Translations under genes and position numbers: made by a program | Shown here: in pieces, positions 7,357 to 16,324 of the stretch | Numbering within the stretch: the first letter of the stretch is position 1 | How the letters are laid out: each line of letters opens with the position of its first letter | The notes under the pieces: model-generated | Seen by the model: only the letters and a program-made list of their open reading frames with translations | Told to the model about the DNA's origin: nothing | Databases searched by the model: none | Source of the DNA: Chryseobacterium pennipullorum | GTDB lineage: Bacteria > Bacteroidota > Bacteroidia > Flavobacteriales > Weeksellaceae | Assembly (NCBI RefSeq): GCF_003384725.1 | Contig: NZ_QNVV01000007.1 | Coordinates: forward strand, 147,988 to 211,987 | Reading direction: 5' to 3' | Length of the DNA stretch: 64,000 nucleotides

Positions 7357-9750
7357 ATGAAAAAAGGTTTACTATTACTGTTTTTTTTGATGTACTTTTT
7401 GGGTTACTCACAGTCAAAAATCAAAATTGTTGATGACGCCAATCAGAAACCCGTTTCCAATGCAAAAGTATCCTGTGGAAACAAAATTCTTGGCTATACC
7501 GATAACCAGGGCATTCTTGAATTCACCGCATCCTGTACCAGTGTAGACATCGAAGCGGCTTCTTATCAGCCGGAAACAGCATCTGTAGAAAGCAGTATGG
7601 AAATTTCATTGTATAAAAAAACCTCAAAAACGACTTCTATTGAAACCGTTGTGATAGAAGATAAAAGTGATCCGAGGGCACTGGAAATCCTAAAAAAAGT
7701 AAATAAGCTCTTCCGTGAAAATTCACCGAAAAGCCTGGGATCCTACTCTTTTAAATCGTATGAAAAAATATCCCTGGATATTGATGAAGACAGTCTTTCA
7801 CAATTTCAGGAATATTTTAATGATCTCGCTATTTTCAAGAAAAAGAGAGAGAAAGATTCCTTGAATAACATCAATGCCCGAAAAATATTTTCCAACAGCA
7901 AACTTTTTCTGTGGGAAAGGGCTCAGGAATTCCTGTATTCGAAAAAGTATGGTGAAAAGATCAATATTCTCGACAACAGAATCTCCGGACTGAAACAACC
8001 GATCTATGAAATGATTGCTCTTCAGCAGAGTAACAGAGATATTGTTCCGGAACAGATCAAACAGGAAAACCGGGGACTTTACCGTTTTTTCCTTTCAGAT
8101 ACCATTGAACTCGACGGAAGAAAAACATTCGTTATCCGTTTTCGTGAGGTGAACTATAAAAAGACCGACAGAAAAAGAAAATACAACGGCGCCATCTATG
8201 TTGACACCGAAACCTACGGAGTTAAAAAGATCGAAAATTTCAGCAGAAATAAAAACGAAGGGATCATTACCAGTACATGGGTATTTTACAACAACAAGTG
8301 GTTTCTCGCCCACGAAAAAACCAAACTTAAAATGGGTAAAATGGCTATGGACGATAAGGAAGGACTCAACAGAAAGGAGAAGAAAAGTTTCGGGACTTAC
8401 GCTTTTCTCACATCGAGATATTTTGATTTTGAATCTCCCATTCTAGAAAATCCCAAAGATTTTAAGGGGTACACCTTTTCCGTCAAAAGTATTGACGGCC
8501 ATAATCTTGACCAATACCGGACCGATCCCCTTACTGCCAGAGAAAAAAACACCTACAAAACCATCGACAGCCTAGGACGGAAATATAAAATTGACAGCAA
8601 AGCACAGATATTATCAGGGCTGCTCAACGGACAGATCAGAGTTCGGTCCATCGATTTTGCAGTTGATGAAATCGTCAATTTCAACTCTTATGAAGGCTTC
8701 AGGCTTGGAATGAAAGCCAAAGTGAATGAGAACTTCAATCCCTATTTCTCTCCCGATTACTATTTTGCCTATGGGGTAAAAGACGGACGCTGGAAATACG
8801 GAATGGGACTGGATATAAAGACTACCTTGGATAAAAACTCATTCTTCAGACTGGAGTTATATGATGATGTAACGGCTTCCGGTGAGTTTTACAGAAGACT
8901 CTGGAACTTCAAAATGAGAATGATGAATTTCGGGAACAACATTAACAATGATAAATACTTCCGTTTTGAAGGGGTTTCGTTGTCGTACCTGAATGATGTC
9001 ACCAACGGCCTCACGCTTGCTCTTGCCGTGAGAAGAAATATTGAAGAAGCCCAGTTTGATTACCAGTTCAGGAATAGCGGTTCTTCATACAAAAATTTCA
9101 ATACCCTTTTTACATTAAAGTATTCACCAAATTCTACCAATATTATGACTCCGCAGGGAAAATCCCTGATCGATCAGAAGTATCCTGAGCTGTATTTTAA
9201 TTATGAGCAAAGTTACAAAATGATGGGAGACTTCAATTACTCCCGCTTTGATGCGCTTTTTGTTCATAATTTTAAAACTCCTATCGGAACAACGGGCTTC
9301 AGATTGTACGGAGGTATTGTTCTGGGTGAGGCCCCGATCTGGAAAAACTTTACAATGAACGGACTGGCTTCCCCGGGAAAAGATTTCAATTTTAATCTTA
9401 CCTCATTCCTAGGTTTTGCAACCCTGGAAGGTGGAAAGTATTACAATGACAGGTTCGTTGCGTATTATTTCACACATAAACTACCCGTGTACTTTAAAAG
9501 TTTCGGTCATAATGTATCCAGTTTTGACTTTGTACTCAGGGGAACCATCGGCGACATGAAACACCCGGAATATCATCAGTTCAAATTTAAAAAACTGGAT
9601 CACCTTTATCAGGAAGTAGGTCTGGAATGGAATAACTTCCTTTCAAGCTACTTCAATTTAGGATTATTTTACAGAGTGGGTTATTACGCGACTCCCAATT
9701 TTAAACAGAATTTTGCCATTCAGTTCAAACTGAAATTCCTGGAATTCTAA
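7357..9750 (+). CDS. DUF5686 / carboxypeptidase-like regulatory domain outer-membrane protein
   Basis: Predicted outer-membrane protein of 797 residues. It has a signal peptide (MKKGLLLLFFLMYFLGYSQS) and an N-terminal carboxypeptidase-regulatory-like beta-sandwich (about 20-90, with VSNAKVSCGNKILGYTDNQG). A long region typical of DUF5686 follows, and the C-terminal part is rich in alternating aromatic strands. It ends in FAIQFKLKFLEF, a beta-barrel-like terminus. The family is widespread in Bacteroidota; its biochemical role is not known to me. A small gene and an M28 peptidase gene follow closely. Confidence 0.85.
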   Translation: MKKGLLLLFFLMYFLGYSQSKIKIVDDANQKPVSNAKVSCGNKILGYTDNQGILEFTASCTSVDIEAASYQPETASVESSMEISLYKKTSKTTSIETVVIEDKSDPRALEILKKVNKLFRENSPKSLGSYSFKSYEKISLDIDEDSLSQFQEYFNDLAIFKKKREKDSLNNINARKIFSNSKLFLWERAQEFLYSKKYGEKINILDNRISGLKQPIYEMIALQQSNRDIVPEQIKQENRGLYRFFLSDTIELDGRKTFVIRFREVNYKKTDRKRKYNGAIYVDTETYGVKKIENFSRNKNEGIITSTWVFYNNKWFLAHEKTKLKMGKMAMDDKEGLNRKEKKSFGTYAFLTSRYFDFESPILENPKDFKGYTFSVKSIDGHNLDQYRTDPLTAREKNTYKTIDSLGRKYKIDSKAQILSGLLNGQIRVRSIDFAVDEIVNFNSYEGFRLGMKAKVNENFNPYFSPDYYFAYGVKDGRWKYGMGLDIKTTLDKNSFFRLELYDDVTASGEFYRRLWNFKMRMMNFGNNINNDKYFRFEGVSLSYLNDVTNGLTLALAVRRNIEEAQFDYQFRNSGSSYKNFNTLFTLKYSPNSTNIMTPQGKSLIDQKYPELYFNYEQSYKMMGDFNYSRFDALFVHNFKTPIGTTGFRLYGGIVLGEAPIWKNFTMNGLASPGKDFNFNLTSFLGFATLEGGKYYNDRFVAYYFTHKLPVYFKSFGHNVSSFDFVLRGTIGDMKHPEYHQFKFKKLDHLYQEVGLEWNNFLSSYFNLGLFYRVGYYATPNFKQNFAIQFKLKFLEF

Positions 9751-9781
9751 AAAATCAGATTGACACTTACAATATAATATC

Positions 9782-10018
9782 ATGCAGAGAATAGAAATAA
9801 AAGCAGAACAGTTTTTTGAATTATTAAGACTAAAAGACACTTCGATGTGGGAAATCTTCTCACAGATGATCGACGGCAACGAAAAGGAAATTATCTTTCT
9901 GGATAACGAGGATAAGATTCTATTCAACTACATTCTTCCTTCAGCACCGGAACAACTGGAAGAGGACAGAAAAGAATTTTCAAAACAATTCTCAGAAAAA
10001 CTGGCTCATTTCAACTAA
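9782..10018 (+). CDS. Small conserved-type hypothetical protein (78 aa)
   Basis: Unrecognised acidic cytoplasmic-looking protein starting MQRIEIKAEQFFELLRLKDT. It has no signal peptide or membrane segment and looks mostly helical with one beta hairpin. It lies 31 bp after the DUF5686 gene and 4 bp before the M28 peptidase gene, so it is probably translated from the same transcript. The spacing and codon use support a real gene; function unknown. Confidence 0.7.
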   Translation: MQRIEIKAEQFFELLRLKDTSMWEIFSQMIDGNEKEIIFLDNEDKILFNYILPSAPEQLEEDRKEFSKQFSEKLAHFN

Positions 10019-10022
10019 AAAC

Positions 10023-11495
10023 ATGATGCATAAAAACTATATTTTTTCCCTGTTGGTACTGTTGTTTTTCGGTATTGGCAATGCACAGAACTATAAAAAG
10101 CCACTGGTTTCTGCAATTAAAGAGTCTGACCTGCGGAAAGACATGTATGAGCTGGCTGCCGATCAGTTCTGGGGCCGTGAAGCCGGGACACTGGATGAGC
10201 TCAAGGTATCAATGTGGCTTGCAGATAAAGCAAAAGAGGCAGGAATGAAACCCGCAGGAGACAACGGTACTTTTTTCCAGTTTTTCGACATGTACAGACA
10301 TCAGGTGATCCCGCAAAGCAGTCTGAAAATTGGAAACAACAGTCTGACCTTATGGAAAGATTTTCTGGTTTCAGAACCTGTCAATGCTTCAATAGAATCA
10401 GAAATCGTATATGCCGGAAATACAGAACCTGATCATCTTTCAAAATTAAATATTAGCGGAAAAATACTTGCCGTCAATGCTTCTGATAAAAATATAGATA
10501 AGGATATGACTCTTTTTGTAAGAAGATATCCGGGTTTTGTACGGGCAAAATATTACAATAAAGCCTACGAACTGGGCGCACAGGCCATTATTTTCATTAC
10601 GGATGATATTGCTGAACAAAGCTGGCCGGAAGTACTTCCCCAGATGACAAGAGGTAGCTACGGTGTAGAAGGGTTAAGGGAAAAAATCACCCGGAACATT
10701 CCCGTTCTGTGGATCAAAAAGGAACATACTGACTGGGTAAAGAACAATCCGAAGGTTGCCCTAAACCTTATAACTGAAACCTACAAATACCCATCAGTTA
10801 ATATTATCGGAAAAATAGAAGGGACCGATCCGTCACTTAAAAACGAATACGTTTTGCTCAGCGGACACCAGGACCATGACGGAATAAGGCACCCTGTAAA
10901 GAATGATACGATCTACAATGGCGCAGATGATAATGCCAGCACCTGTGTTGCCATGCTGGCAATGGCAAGAGCCTATAAAAAACAGCCTGGGAAAAGAAGT
11001 ATTCTGTTCGTTTTCCATGGGGCCGAGGAAAGAGGTTTGCTTGGATCGCGGTGGCACGCAGCCCACCCTGTTGTTCCCAAAGAAAAAATCGTAGCGGTTC
11101 TGAATGGGGATATGATTGGAAGAAATGATAATAATGAAGCGGCTTTACTCGGTGGTAATGTCCCTCATAAAAACTCTGAAGAACTTGTAAAAATGGCAGA
11201 AGAAGCTAATCTTGAGAGCACAAAATTCAAATATCTTAAGGATTGGGATGCTCCGAATCACGCTGAATATTTTTATTTCAGAAGCGATCATCTTCCGTAT
11301 GCCAAAGCAGGAATTCCTGCCGTGTTTTTCACCAGTGTCTTACATGATCAGTACCATACCCCGCAGGATGAATCTGAAAATATCAATTACAAAAAGCTGT
11401 ACAAAATGACCGAATGGATCTACAGAACATCCTGGAAAGTAGCGAATGAAACTGAACGTCCAAAAGTAATTTCAAATTTTTCGCTTGAGAGATAA
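10023..11495 (+). CDS. M28 family zinc metallopeptidase, secreted
   Basis: Predicted exported aminopeptidase of 490 residues. The signal peptide is MMHKNYIFSLLVLLFFGIGNAQ; translation could begin at either of two adjacent ATGs. A PA-like insert (about 110-230) precedes the catalytic domain. Zinc-site motifs of family M28 are in order: SGHQDHDG, NGADDNASTC, FHGAEERGLLGS, LNGDMIGRN and the final HDQYHTPQDE. It probably removes N-terminal residues from peptides in the periplasm. Substrate preference cannot be read from sequence. Strong terminator follows. Confidence 0.9.
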   Translation: MMHKNYIFSLLVLLFFGIGNAQNYKKPLVSAIKESDLRKDMYELAADQFWGREAGTLDELKVSMWLADKAKEAGMKPAGDNGTFFQFFDMYRHQVIPQSSLKIGNNSLTLWKDFLVSEPVNASIESEIVYAGNTEPDHLSKLNISGKILAVNASDKNIDKDMTLFVRRYPGFVRAKYYNKAYELGAQAIIFITDDIAEQSWPEVLPQMTRGSYGVEGLREKITRNIPVLWIKKEHTDWVKNNPKVALNLITETYKYPSVNIIGKIEGTDPSLKNEYVLLSGHQDHDGIRHPVKNDTIYNGADDNASTCVAMLAMARAYKKQPGKRSILFVFHGAEERGLLGSRWHAAHPVVPKEKIVAVLNGDMIGRNDNNEAALLGGNVPHKNSEELVKMAEEANLESTKFKYLKDWDAPNHAEYFYFRSDHLPYAKAGIPAVFFTSVLHDQYHTPQDESENINYKKLYKMTEWIYRTSWKVANETERPKVISNFSLER

Positions 11496-11500
11496 ATTAC

Positions 11501-11531
11501 AAAAAGCTTCACCCTCTGTGAAGCTTTTTTG
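11501..11531 (+). terminator. Terminator after the M28 peptidase gene
   Basis: Perfect 12-bp stem (AAAAAGCTTCAC / GTGAAGCTTTTT) with a 6-nt loop and a T run. The next 200 bp to ilvA hold nothing I can recognise. Confidence 0.9.
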
Positions 11532-11735
11532 TTTTCATTCGTGTGTTTTTAGAATCTGTTTTAATACGAAATAATTTGATATTGAAAATAAATTTGAATC
11601 TCGTTAAGAAAATTCAGAGATGAAGAGGATTTAAGGTGTAGATACATTTAAATGAGAAGACGACTTGTTGCGTATTTTCAGCGGTATCCTTCATTATTCT
11701 TAAACCTAAAACATTCTTAATGTTCAAAAAAAAAT

Positions 11736-13010
11736 TTAAATAAGGAGGTTCATTAAAGAGGGATCATTATTCAGATAATTGACAAAAAAATCATTCTGTT
11801 TCATCTTACCCATCAGTGGAGTGAAGTCTTTGTTTTGTTTCAGAGCAATTCCAACGACTGCAATTCCTTTTTCTTTTGAATTTTTTTGTGTGTATTCAAA
11901 ATAAGTAATATCATCATCAGGTCCCAGTACATCCATTACAAAGGCCTTCAAAGCTCCGGGACGTTGTGGAAACCTGACCAGAAAATAATGCTTTAATCCG
12001 GCATACAGCAACGCTTTTTCTTTGATTTCTTCCATACGGGTGATATCGTTATTGCTTCCACTGATAATACAGACCACATTCTTACCCTTTATTTCCTCTC
12101 TATACTTTTCCAATGCTGCCACTGAAAGGGCGCCGGCCGGCTCTACGACGATTGCATCTTTATTGTACAGCGATAATATCGTTTCACAGACAAGCCCTTC
12201 ATCTACGGTCGTCATATCATGCAGGATATTCTTACAACGTGCAAAGGTGAGATCGCCAACCTGCTGCACGGCTGCCCCATCTACAAAACGGCTTATCTTT
12301 TCCAGAAGGACCGGCCTGCCTTTTTCCAGCGCTTTTTTCATACTCGCTGCTGCTGAAGGCTCCACGCCAATGATCTTTGTCTTTGGCGACAGATGCTGAA
12401 ATACGGAACATACTCCGGCAGCCAGCCCTCCTCCCCCAATCGGAACAAAAAGGTAATCTACCAAATCTTCGGCCTGTTCCAGAATTTCGAGTGCGGCTGT
12501 TGCCTGCCCTTCTATAATTGCCGGATCGTCAAAGGGATGAATAAATACACCGTTACTCTCTTTGCAAAACCTCATCGCTGCCTCTTTAGCAGCATCAAAA
12601 GTATCACCTTGCAGCATAACATCAATATATTCTCCACCGAACATCTTTACCTGTTCTAGCTTCTGTCCGGGCGTAGGCAAAGGCATGAAAATGGTCCCTT
12701 TTACCTTCATCCTCTGGCAAGCAAATGCTACTCCCTGAGCATGATTTCCGGCACTGGCACAAACCACACCTTTAGACAAGTCTTCCTCTGACATGGTAGC
12801 CATCTTATTATAGGCTCCCCTTATTTTGTACGATCTTACCCTTTGAAGGTCTTCTCTTTTGAAACTGATGTTCGCTTCGTAAATTGCTGACAGATTACTA
12901 TTGACAGCCAAAGGTGTTTTTACCACTACATCTCTTAATCGTTCCTCCGCTTTATAGATGTTCTCTAAAACGAAGGAAGCTGTTTCCTCTTTCATCATCC
13001 GGCGGGTCAT
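11736..13010 (-). CDS. ilvA: Threonine ammonia-lyase (threonine dehydratase)
   Basis: PLP enzyme that deaminates threonine to 2-oxobutanoate, the first step of isoleucine synthesis. 424 residues. The PLP lysine lies in RSYKIRGAYNKM, the glycine-rich phosphate loop is in PIGGGGLAAG, and SAGNHAQGVAFA is also present. The C-terminal regulatory part (about 330-424) holds one ACT-like region, as in the shorter IlvA class. Last gene of the ilv operon: its ATG overlaps the ilvC stop codon (TAATG), which implies translational coupling. Confidence 0.95.
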   Translation of the reverse strand: MTRRMMKEETASFVLENIYKAEERLRDVVVKTPLAVNSNLSAIYEANISFKREDLQRVRSYKIRGAYNKMATMSEEDLSKGVVCASAGNHAQGVAFACQRMKVKGTIFMPLPTPGQKLEQVKMFGGEYIDVMLQGDTFDAAKEAAMRFCKESNGVFIHPFDDPAIIEGQATAALEILEQAEDLVDYLFVPIGGGGLAAGVCSVFQHLSPKTKIIGVEPSAAASMKKALEKGRPVLLEKISRFVDGAAVQQVGDLTFARCKNILHDMTTVDEGLVCETILSLYNKDAIVVEPAGALSVAALEKYREEIKGKNVVCIISGSNNDITRMEEIKEKALLYAGLKHYFLVRFPQRPGALKAFVMDVLGPDDDITYFEYTQKNSKEKGIAVVGIALKQNKDFTPLMGKMKQNDFFVNYLNNDPSLMNLLI

Positions 13011-14056
13011 TAATTGTTTTCAGGTCTGAGGCTTCGGACTGTTTTTCCTGCTTTCCACATTTCGCTCTCTCTTAATTCGGTCAGTTCCACTTCCAGTTTT
13101 TCTCTGTAATCAGGTTTACTGTTGCTGTCGATAGACCGCTGAGCTTCATTTCCTTTGGCTACATTATCATACAGCTCTTCAAACAGTGGTGAGGTAACAT
13201 CCCTGAAACGCTTCCACCAGTCTAAGGCACCTCTCTGAGCGGTTGTACTACAGTTGGCATACATCCAGTCCATTCCGTTTTCCGCTACCAATGGCATCAA
13301 TGACTGGGTCAGCTCTTCTACGGTTTCATTAAAAGCTTCGGAAGGACTATGTCCGTTTTTCCTCAATACATCATACTGTGCGGCAAATATTCCCTGTACG
13401 GCTCCCATCAGGGTTCCTCGTTCTCCTGCCAGGTCACTGTACACTTCTTTTTTAAAATCTGTCTCGAACAGATATCCGCTTCCTATGGCTATTCCAAGTG
13501 CAGTTACCCTTTCTCTTGCCTTTCCGGTAGCATCCTGATACACCGCAAAACTGCTGTTCAGACCTCTGTCCTGAAGGAACATTCTTCGCAACGAGGTTCC
13601 CGATCCTTTAGGTGCTACCAAAAATACATCCACATCGGATGGAGGCACGATTCCGGTGCGCTCATTAAATGTGATTCCGAAACCATGCGAGAAATAAAGG
13701 GCTTTTCCTGCCGTAAGATGCTGTTTTACTTTTGGCCAGTATTCTATCTGCGCGGCATCGCTCAGAAGGTAACAGATGATGGTTCCCTTCTGTAAGGCTT
13801 CTTCTATTTCAAACAAGGTTTCGCCCGGAACAAATCCGTCAGCAACTGCTTTATCCCAGGATTTGGAATTTTTTCTCTGTCCTATAATCACATTGATTCC
13901 GTTATCTTTCTGATTAAGTGCCTGTCCCGGTCCCTGTACTCCGTATCCGATAACAGCCACTACCTCGTTTTGTAATACTTCCTGAGCTTTTTCTAACGGA
14001 AACTCATTTCTTGTTACTACATTTTCCTCTACTCCGCCAAAATTCAATTTTGCCAT
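13010..14056 (-). CDS. ilvC: Ketol-acid reductoisomerase
   Basis: Converts acetolactate and acetohydroxybutyrate to dihydroxy acids using NAD(P)H and magnesium. The 348-residue length is close to class I enzymes. The Rossmann motif is in VAVIGYGVQGPGQALNQKDN and cofactor-binding residues are in VIIGQRKNSKSWDKA. APKGSGTSLRRMF is the family's conserved segment, and acidic metal ligands fall in FKKEVYSDLAGERG. It follows ilvN after an unusually long 244-bp gap within the operon. Confidence 0.95.
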   Translation of the reverse strand: MAKLNFGGVEENVVTRNEFPLEKAQEVLQNEVVAVIGYGVQGPGQALNQKDNGINVIIGQRKNSKSWDKAVADGFVPGETLFEIEEALQKGTIICYLLSDAAQIEYWPKVKQHLTAGKALYFSHGFGITFNERTGIVPPSDVDVFLVAPKGSGTSLRRMFLQDRGLNSSFAVYQDATGKARERVTALGIAIGSGYLFETDFKKEVYSDLAGERGTLMGAVQGIFAAQYDVLRKNGHSPSEAFNETVEELTQSLMPLVAENGMDWMYANCSTTAQRGALDWWKRFRDVTSPLFEELYDNVAKGNEAQRSIDSNSKPDYREKLEVELTELRESEMWKAGKTVRSLRPENN

Positions 14057-14121
14057 TTTTTTGATTTTATTTGTTATATATTATTTTATTAATAAGATCT
14101 TACCTCTTATTTTTAAAGATA

Positions 14122-14206
14122 AAAGTCTTTGTTTTGGACACTTTTGTTCACTTAAATTTAAAACCATGTTTCATAAAAGGTTCATAAAAAGAAAATCAAA
14201 GACTTT
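14122..14206 (-). other. Possible structured RNA segment in the ilvN-ilvC gap
   Basis: On the transcribed strand a perfect 10-bp pairing (AAAGTCTTTG at 14206-14197 with CAAAGACTTT at 14131-14122) encloses about 65 nt. A second 7-bp pairing (CACTTAA with TTAAGTG) would cross it as a pseudoknot. No recognised riboswitch. This could be an intra-operon control or processing element, or chance in AT-rich DNA. Confidence 0.3.
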
Positions 14207-14300
14207 CAACAACTTAAGTGCGCGTAATATCCACAGAATCTGTTACGTCTATAATCTAAGCGTCAACTTTTAGTTCTGCTTAATTGTTTTATTTTTATGT

Positions 14301-14582
14301 TCAGCTGGCATATTCCATTGCCTTGAAATGTGGATTTTTGTGATAATGAACCTCAAGTACATCCACTTGTTTTTCCATCTGACGGGCAATTTTCTGAACC
14401 GAGTCTTCTGTTTCTCTGATGACAATGACAAATTTTTTAACTTTTTCAATTTCTGAAGGTCCCACATTGAAATTCACAATAGAAATCCTTCTTCTTGAAA
14501 AAATAGCATTGATCCTCCCGATCAGTCCTAAAAAATCTTCTGTATACGCTGTAATGGTATACTCTTTATATTCTGTCTCCAT
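14301..14582 (-). CDS. ilvN: Acetolactate synthase small subunit, ACT domain only
   Basis: Regulatory subunit of acetolactate synthase, encoded 11 bp after ilvB. Only 93 residues, against about 160-180 for most IlvN/IlvH proteins. It covers the single N-terminal ACT domain (YTITAYTEDFLGLIGRINAIFSRRRISIVNFNV) and ends soon after. The length is like the short IlvM type. I found no frameshifted continuation of a C-terminal domain in the following 240 bp. It probably binds IlvB and may mediate feedback by branched-chain amino acids; the missing C-terminal half makes its regulation uncertain. Confidence 0.85.
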   Translation of the reverse strand: METEYKEYTITAYTEDFLGLIGRINAIFSRRRISIVNFNVGPSEIEKVKKFVIVIRETEDSVQKIARQMEKQVDVLEVHYHKNPHFKAMEYAS

Positions 14583-14593
14583 CTTTTATTTTT

Positions 14594-16318
14594 TTAAAAC
14601 TTGTTATTCAATACAATTTCAGAAACACTTTTTCCCTGTGGAATCATGGGAAATACATTGTGCTTTTTTCCGGTCATGACTTCAAGAAGAAAAGCTCCTT
14701 TATGCTCGAGCATTTCCTGAAGAGCTGCGTTCAGGTCTTCTCTTTCCGAAACCTTTCTTCCGGGAATATGATATCCTTTTGCCACCTGCACAAAATCAGG
14801 ACTCTGAATGTCTACAGAAGAATATCTTTCTTCATGAAACAGCTCCTGCCACTGCCTTACCATGCCCAGGTAACAGTTATTCAGAATCAAAATTTTGATA
14901 TCCGGATGATACTGCATTACGGTACCGAGTTCCTGAATATTCATTTGAGCTCCCCCATCCCCCATTACCGCAATAACAGGATATGTATGATTTCCGTAAG
15001 AGGCTCCTATCGCAGCCGGCAGACAAAATCCCATAGTCCCCAATCCACCGCTTGTAATATTGGTCCGGGAATGCTTAAACTGCGAGTAACGGCATGTTGC
15101 CATCTGATGCTGCCCGACATCTGTTACGATCACTGCGTGTCCTTCCGTCATTTCATTCAAGGAACGGATCACTTCTCCCATCGTCATTTCACCTTCTTCC
15201 GGATACAGCTCCTCGGTAATCAGACTGATCTGTTCGGTTTTATAGCAGTCTTTGAATCTCTGATGCCATTCCGGGTATTTTTTATTTTTAATTCTTTCGG
15301 TAAGAAGCGGCAGCGTCTGTTTACAGTTTCCGAGGACAGGTACATCTGCTTTGACATTTTTATTGATTTCTGCCTGATCAATATCAAGATGAATCACTTT
15401 TGCCTGCTTCACATACTGATCCAGTCTTCCCGTCACCCGGTCATCGAAGCGCATTCCTACCGCAATAAGAACATCACATTGATTGGAAAGTACATTGGGA
15501 CCATAGTTTCCATGCATACCCACCATCCCAACTGCCTGCGGGTGATCTGTAGGAATAGCACTCATTCCCAGCACCGTCCAGGCCACCGGAATTCCGGACT
15601 GTTCTGCAAACTCCAGGAATTCATTTTCTGCCTTTCCTAAAATAATTCCCTGTCCTGCGATGATAAAGGGTTTTTCCGACGCATTAATCAGGGACGCTGC
15701 TTTTTCAATATTTTCCACACTGGGAAGAGGATCCGGTCTATAGCTTCTGAGTGAATGACATGGAGAATATCCTGCATAGGAAACAGTCTGAAGCTGGGCA
15801 TTTTTGGTAACATCAATCAGCACCGGCCCCGGACGGCCGGATCTTGCAATATAAAATGCTTTCGCCAGGACTTCAGGAAGCTCATTGGCATCTGTTACCT
15901 GATAATTCCACTTGGTAACCGGACTTGTAATATTCATGACATCTATTTCCTGAAAAGCATCTGTTCCCAGCAGATGTTCAAAAACCTGTCCTGTGATGCA
16001 TACCAACGGGGTATTATCGAGCAAAGCATCTGCTAATCCTGTAACGAGATTGGTTGCTCCAGGCCCGCTGGTAGCCAACACCACTCCTACTTCTCCAGAA
16101 ACTCTTGCCAGCCCCTGTGCCGCGTGTACAGCGGCCTGCTCATGGCGGACCAGAATATGCTCCAGCCTCCCCTGATAATCATAAAGGGCATCGTAAATAG
16201 GAATAATTGCTCCTCCCGGATATCCGAACACCGTTTTCACTCCTTCCTGAAGAAATGCTTCAAGGATGATTCTGCTTCCGTTAAGTTCTGTCTCTACTAC
16301 TAAATTTAAATTCTCCAT
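14594..16318 (-). CDS. ilvB: Acetolactate synthase large subunit
   Basis: Thiamine diphosphate-dependent enzyme that condenses pyruvate with pyruvate or 2-oxobutanoate, the shared committed step of Val, Leu and Ile synthesis. 574 residues, normal length. Motifs in order: VFGYPGGAIIPIYDAL; the catalytic Glu in ILVRHEQAAVHAAQG; a central FAD-related domain; and the ThDP motif GDGGAQMNIQELGTVMQY...NNCYLGMVRQWQ. It lies 6 bp after ilvD and 11 bp before ilvN, so translation is probably coupled. Confidence 0.96.
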   Translation of the reverse strand: MENLNLVVETELNGSRIILEAFLQEGVKTVFGYPGGAIIPIYDALYDYQGRLEHILVRHEQAAVHAAQGLARVSGEVGVVLATSGPGATNLVTGLADALLDNTPLVCITGQVFEHLLGTDAFQEIDVMNITSPVTKWNYQVTDANELPEVLAKAFYIARSGRPGPVLIDVTKNAQLQTVSYAGYSPCHSLRSYRPDPLPSVENIEKAASLINASEKPFIIAGQGIILGKAENEFLEFAEQSGIPVAWTVLGMSAIPTDHPQAVGMVGMHGNYGPNVLSNQCDVLIAVGMRFDDRVTGRLDQYVKQAKVIHLDIDQAEINKNVKADVPVLGNCKQTLPLLTERIKNKKYPEWHQRFKDCYKTEQISLITEELYPEEGEMTMGEVIRSLNEMTEGHAVIVTDVGQHQMATCRYSQFKHSRTNITSGGLGTMGFCLPAAIGASYGNHTYPVIAVMGDGGAQMNIQELGTVMQYHPDIKILILNNCYLGMVRQWQELFHEERYSSVDIQSPDFVQVAKGYHIPGRKVSEREDLNAALQEMLEHKGAFLLEVMTGKKHNVFPMIPQGKSVSEIVLNNKF

Positions 16319-16324
16319 GATGTC

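Noticed and set aside
14270..14467. Alternative minus frame as a missing C-terminal part of IlvN
   Set aside because: It overlaps the ACT-coding frame out of phase and does not read like an IlvN C-terminal domain.
14660..15640. 326-codon open frame on the plus strand
   Set aside because: It is fully antisense to ilvB, whose protein is certain, and has unlikely composition.
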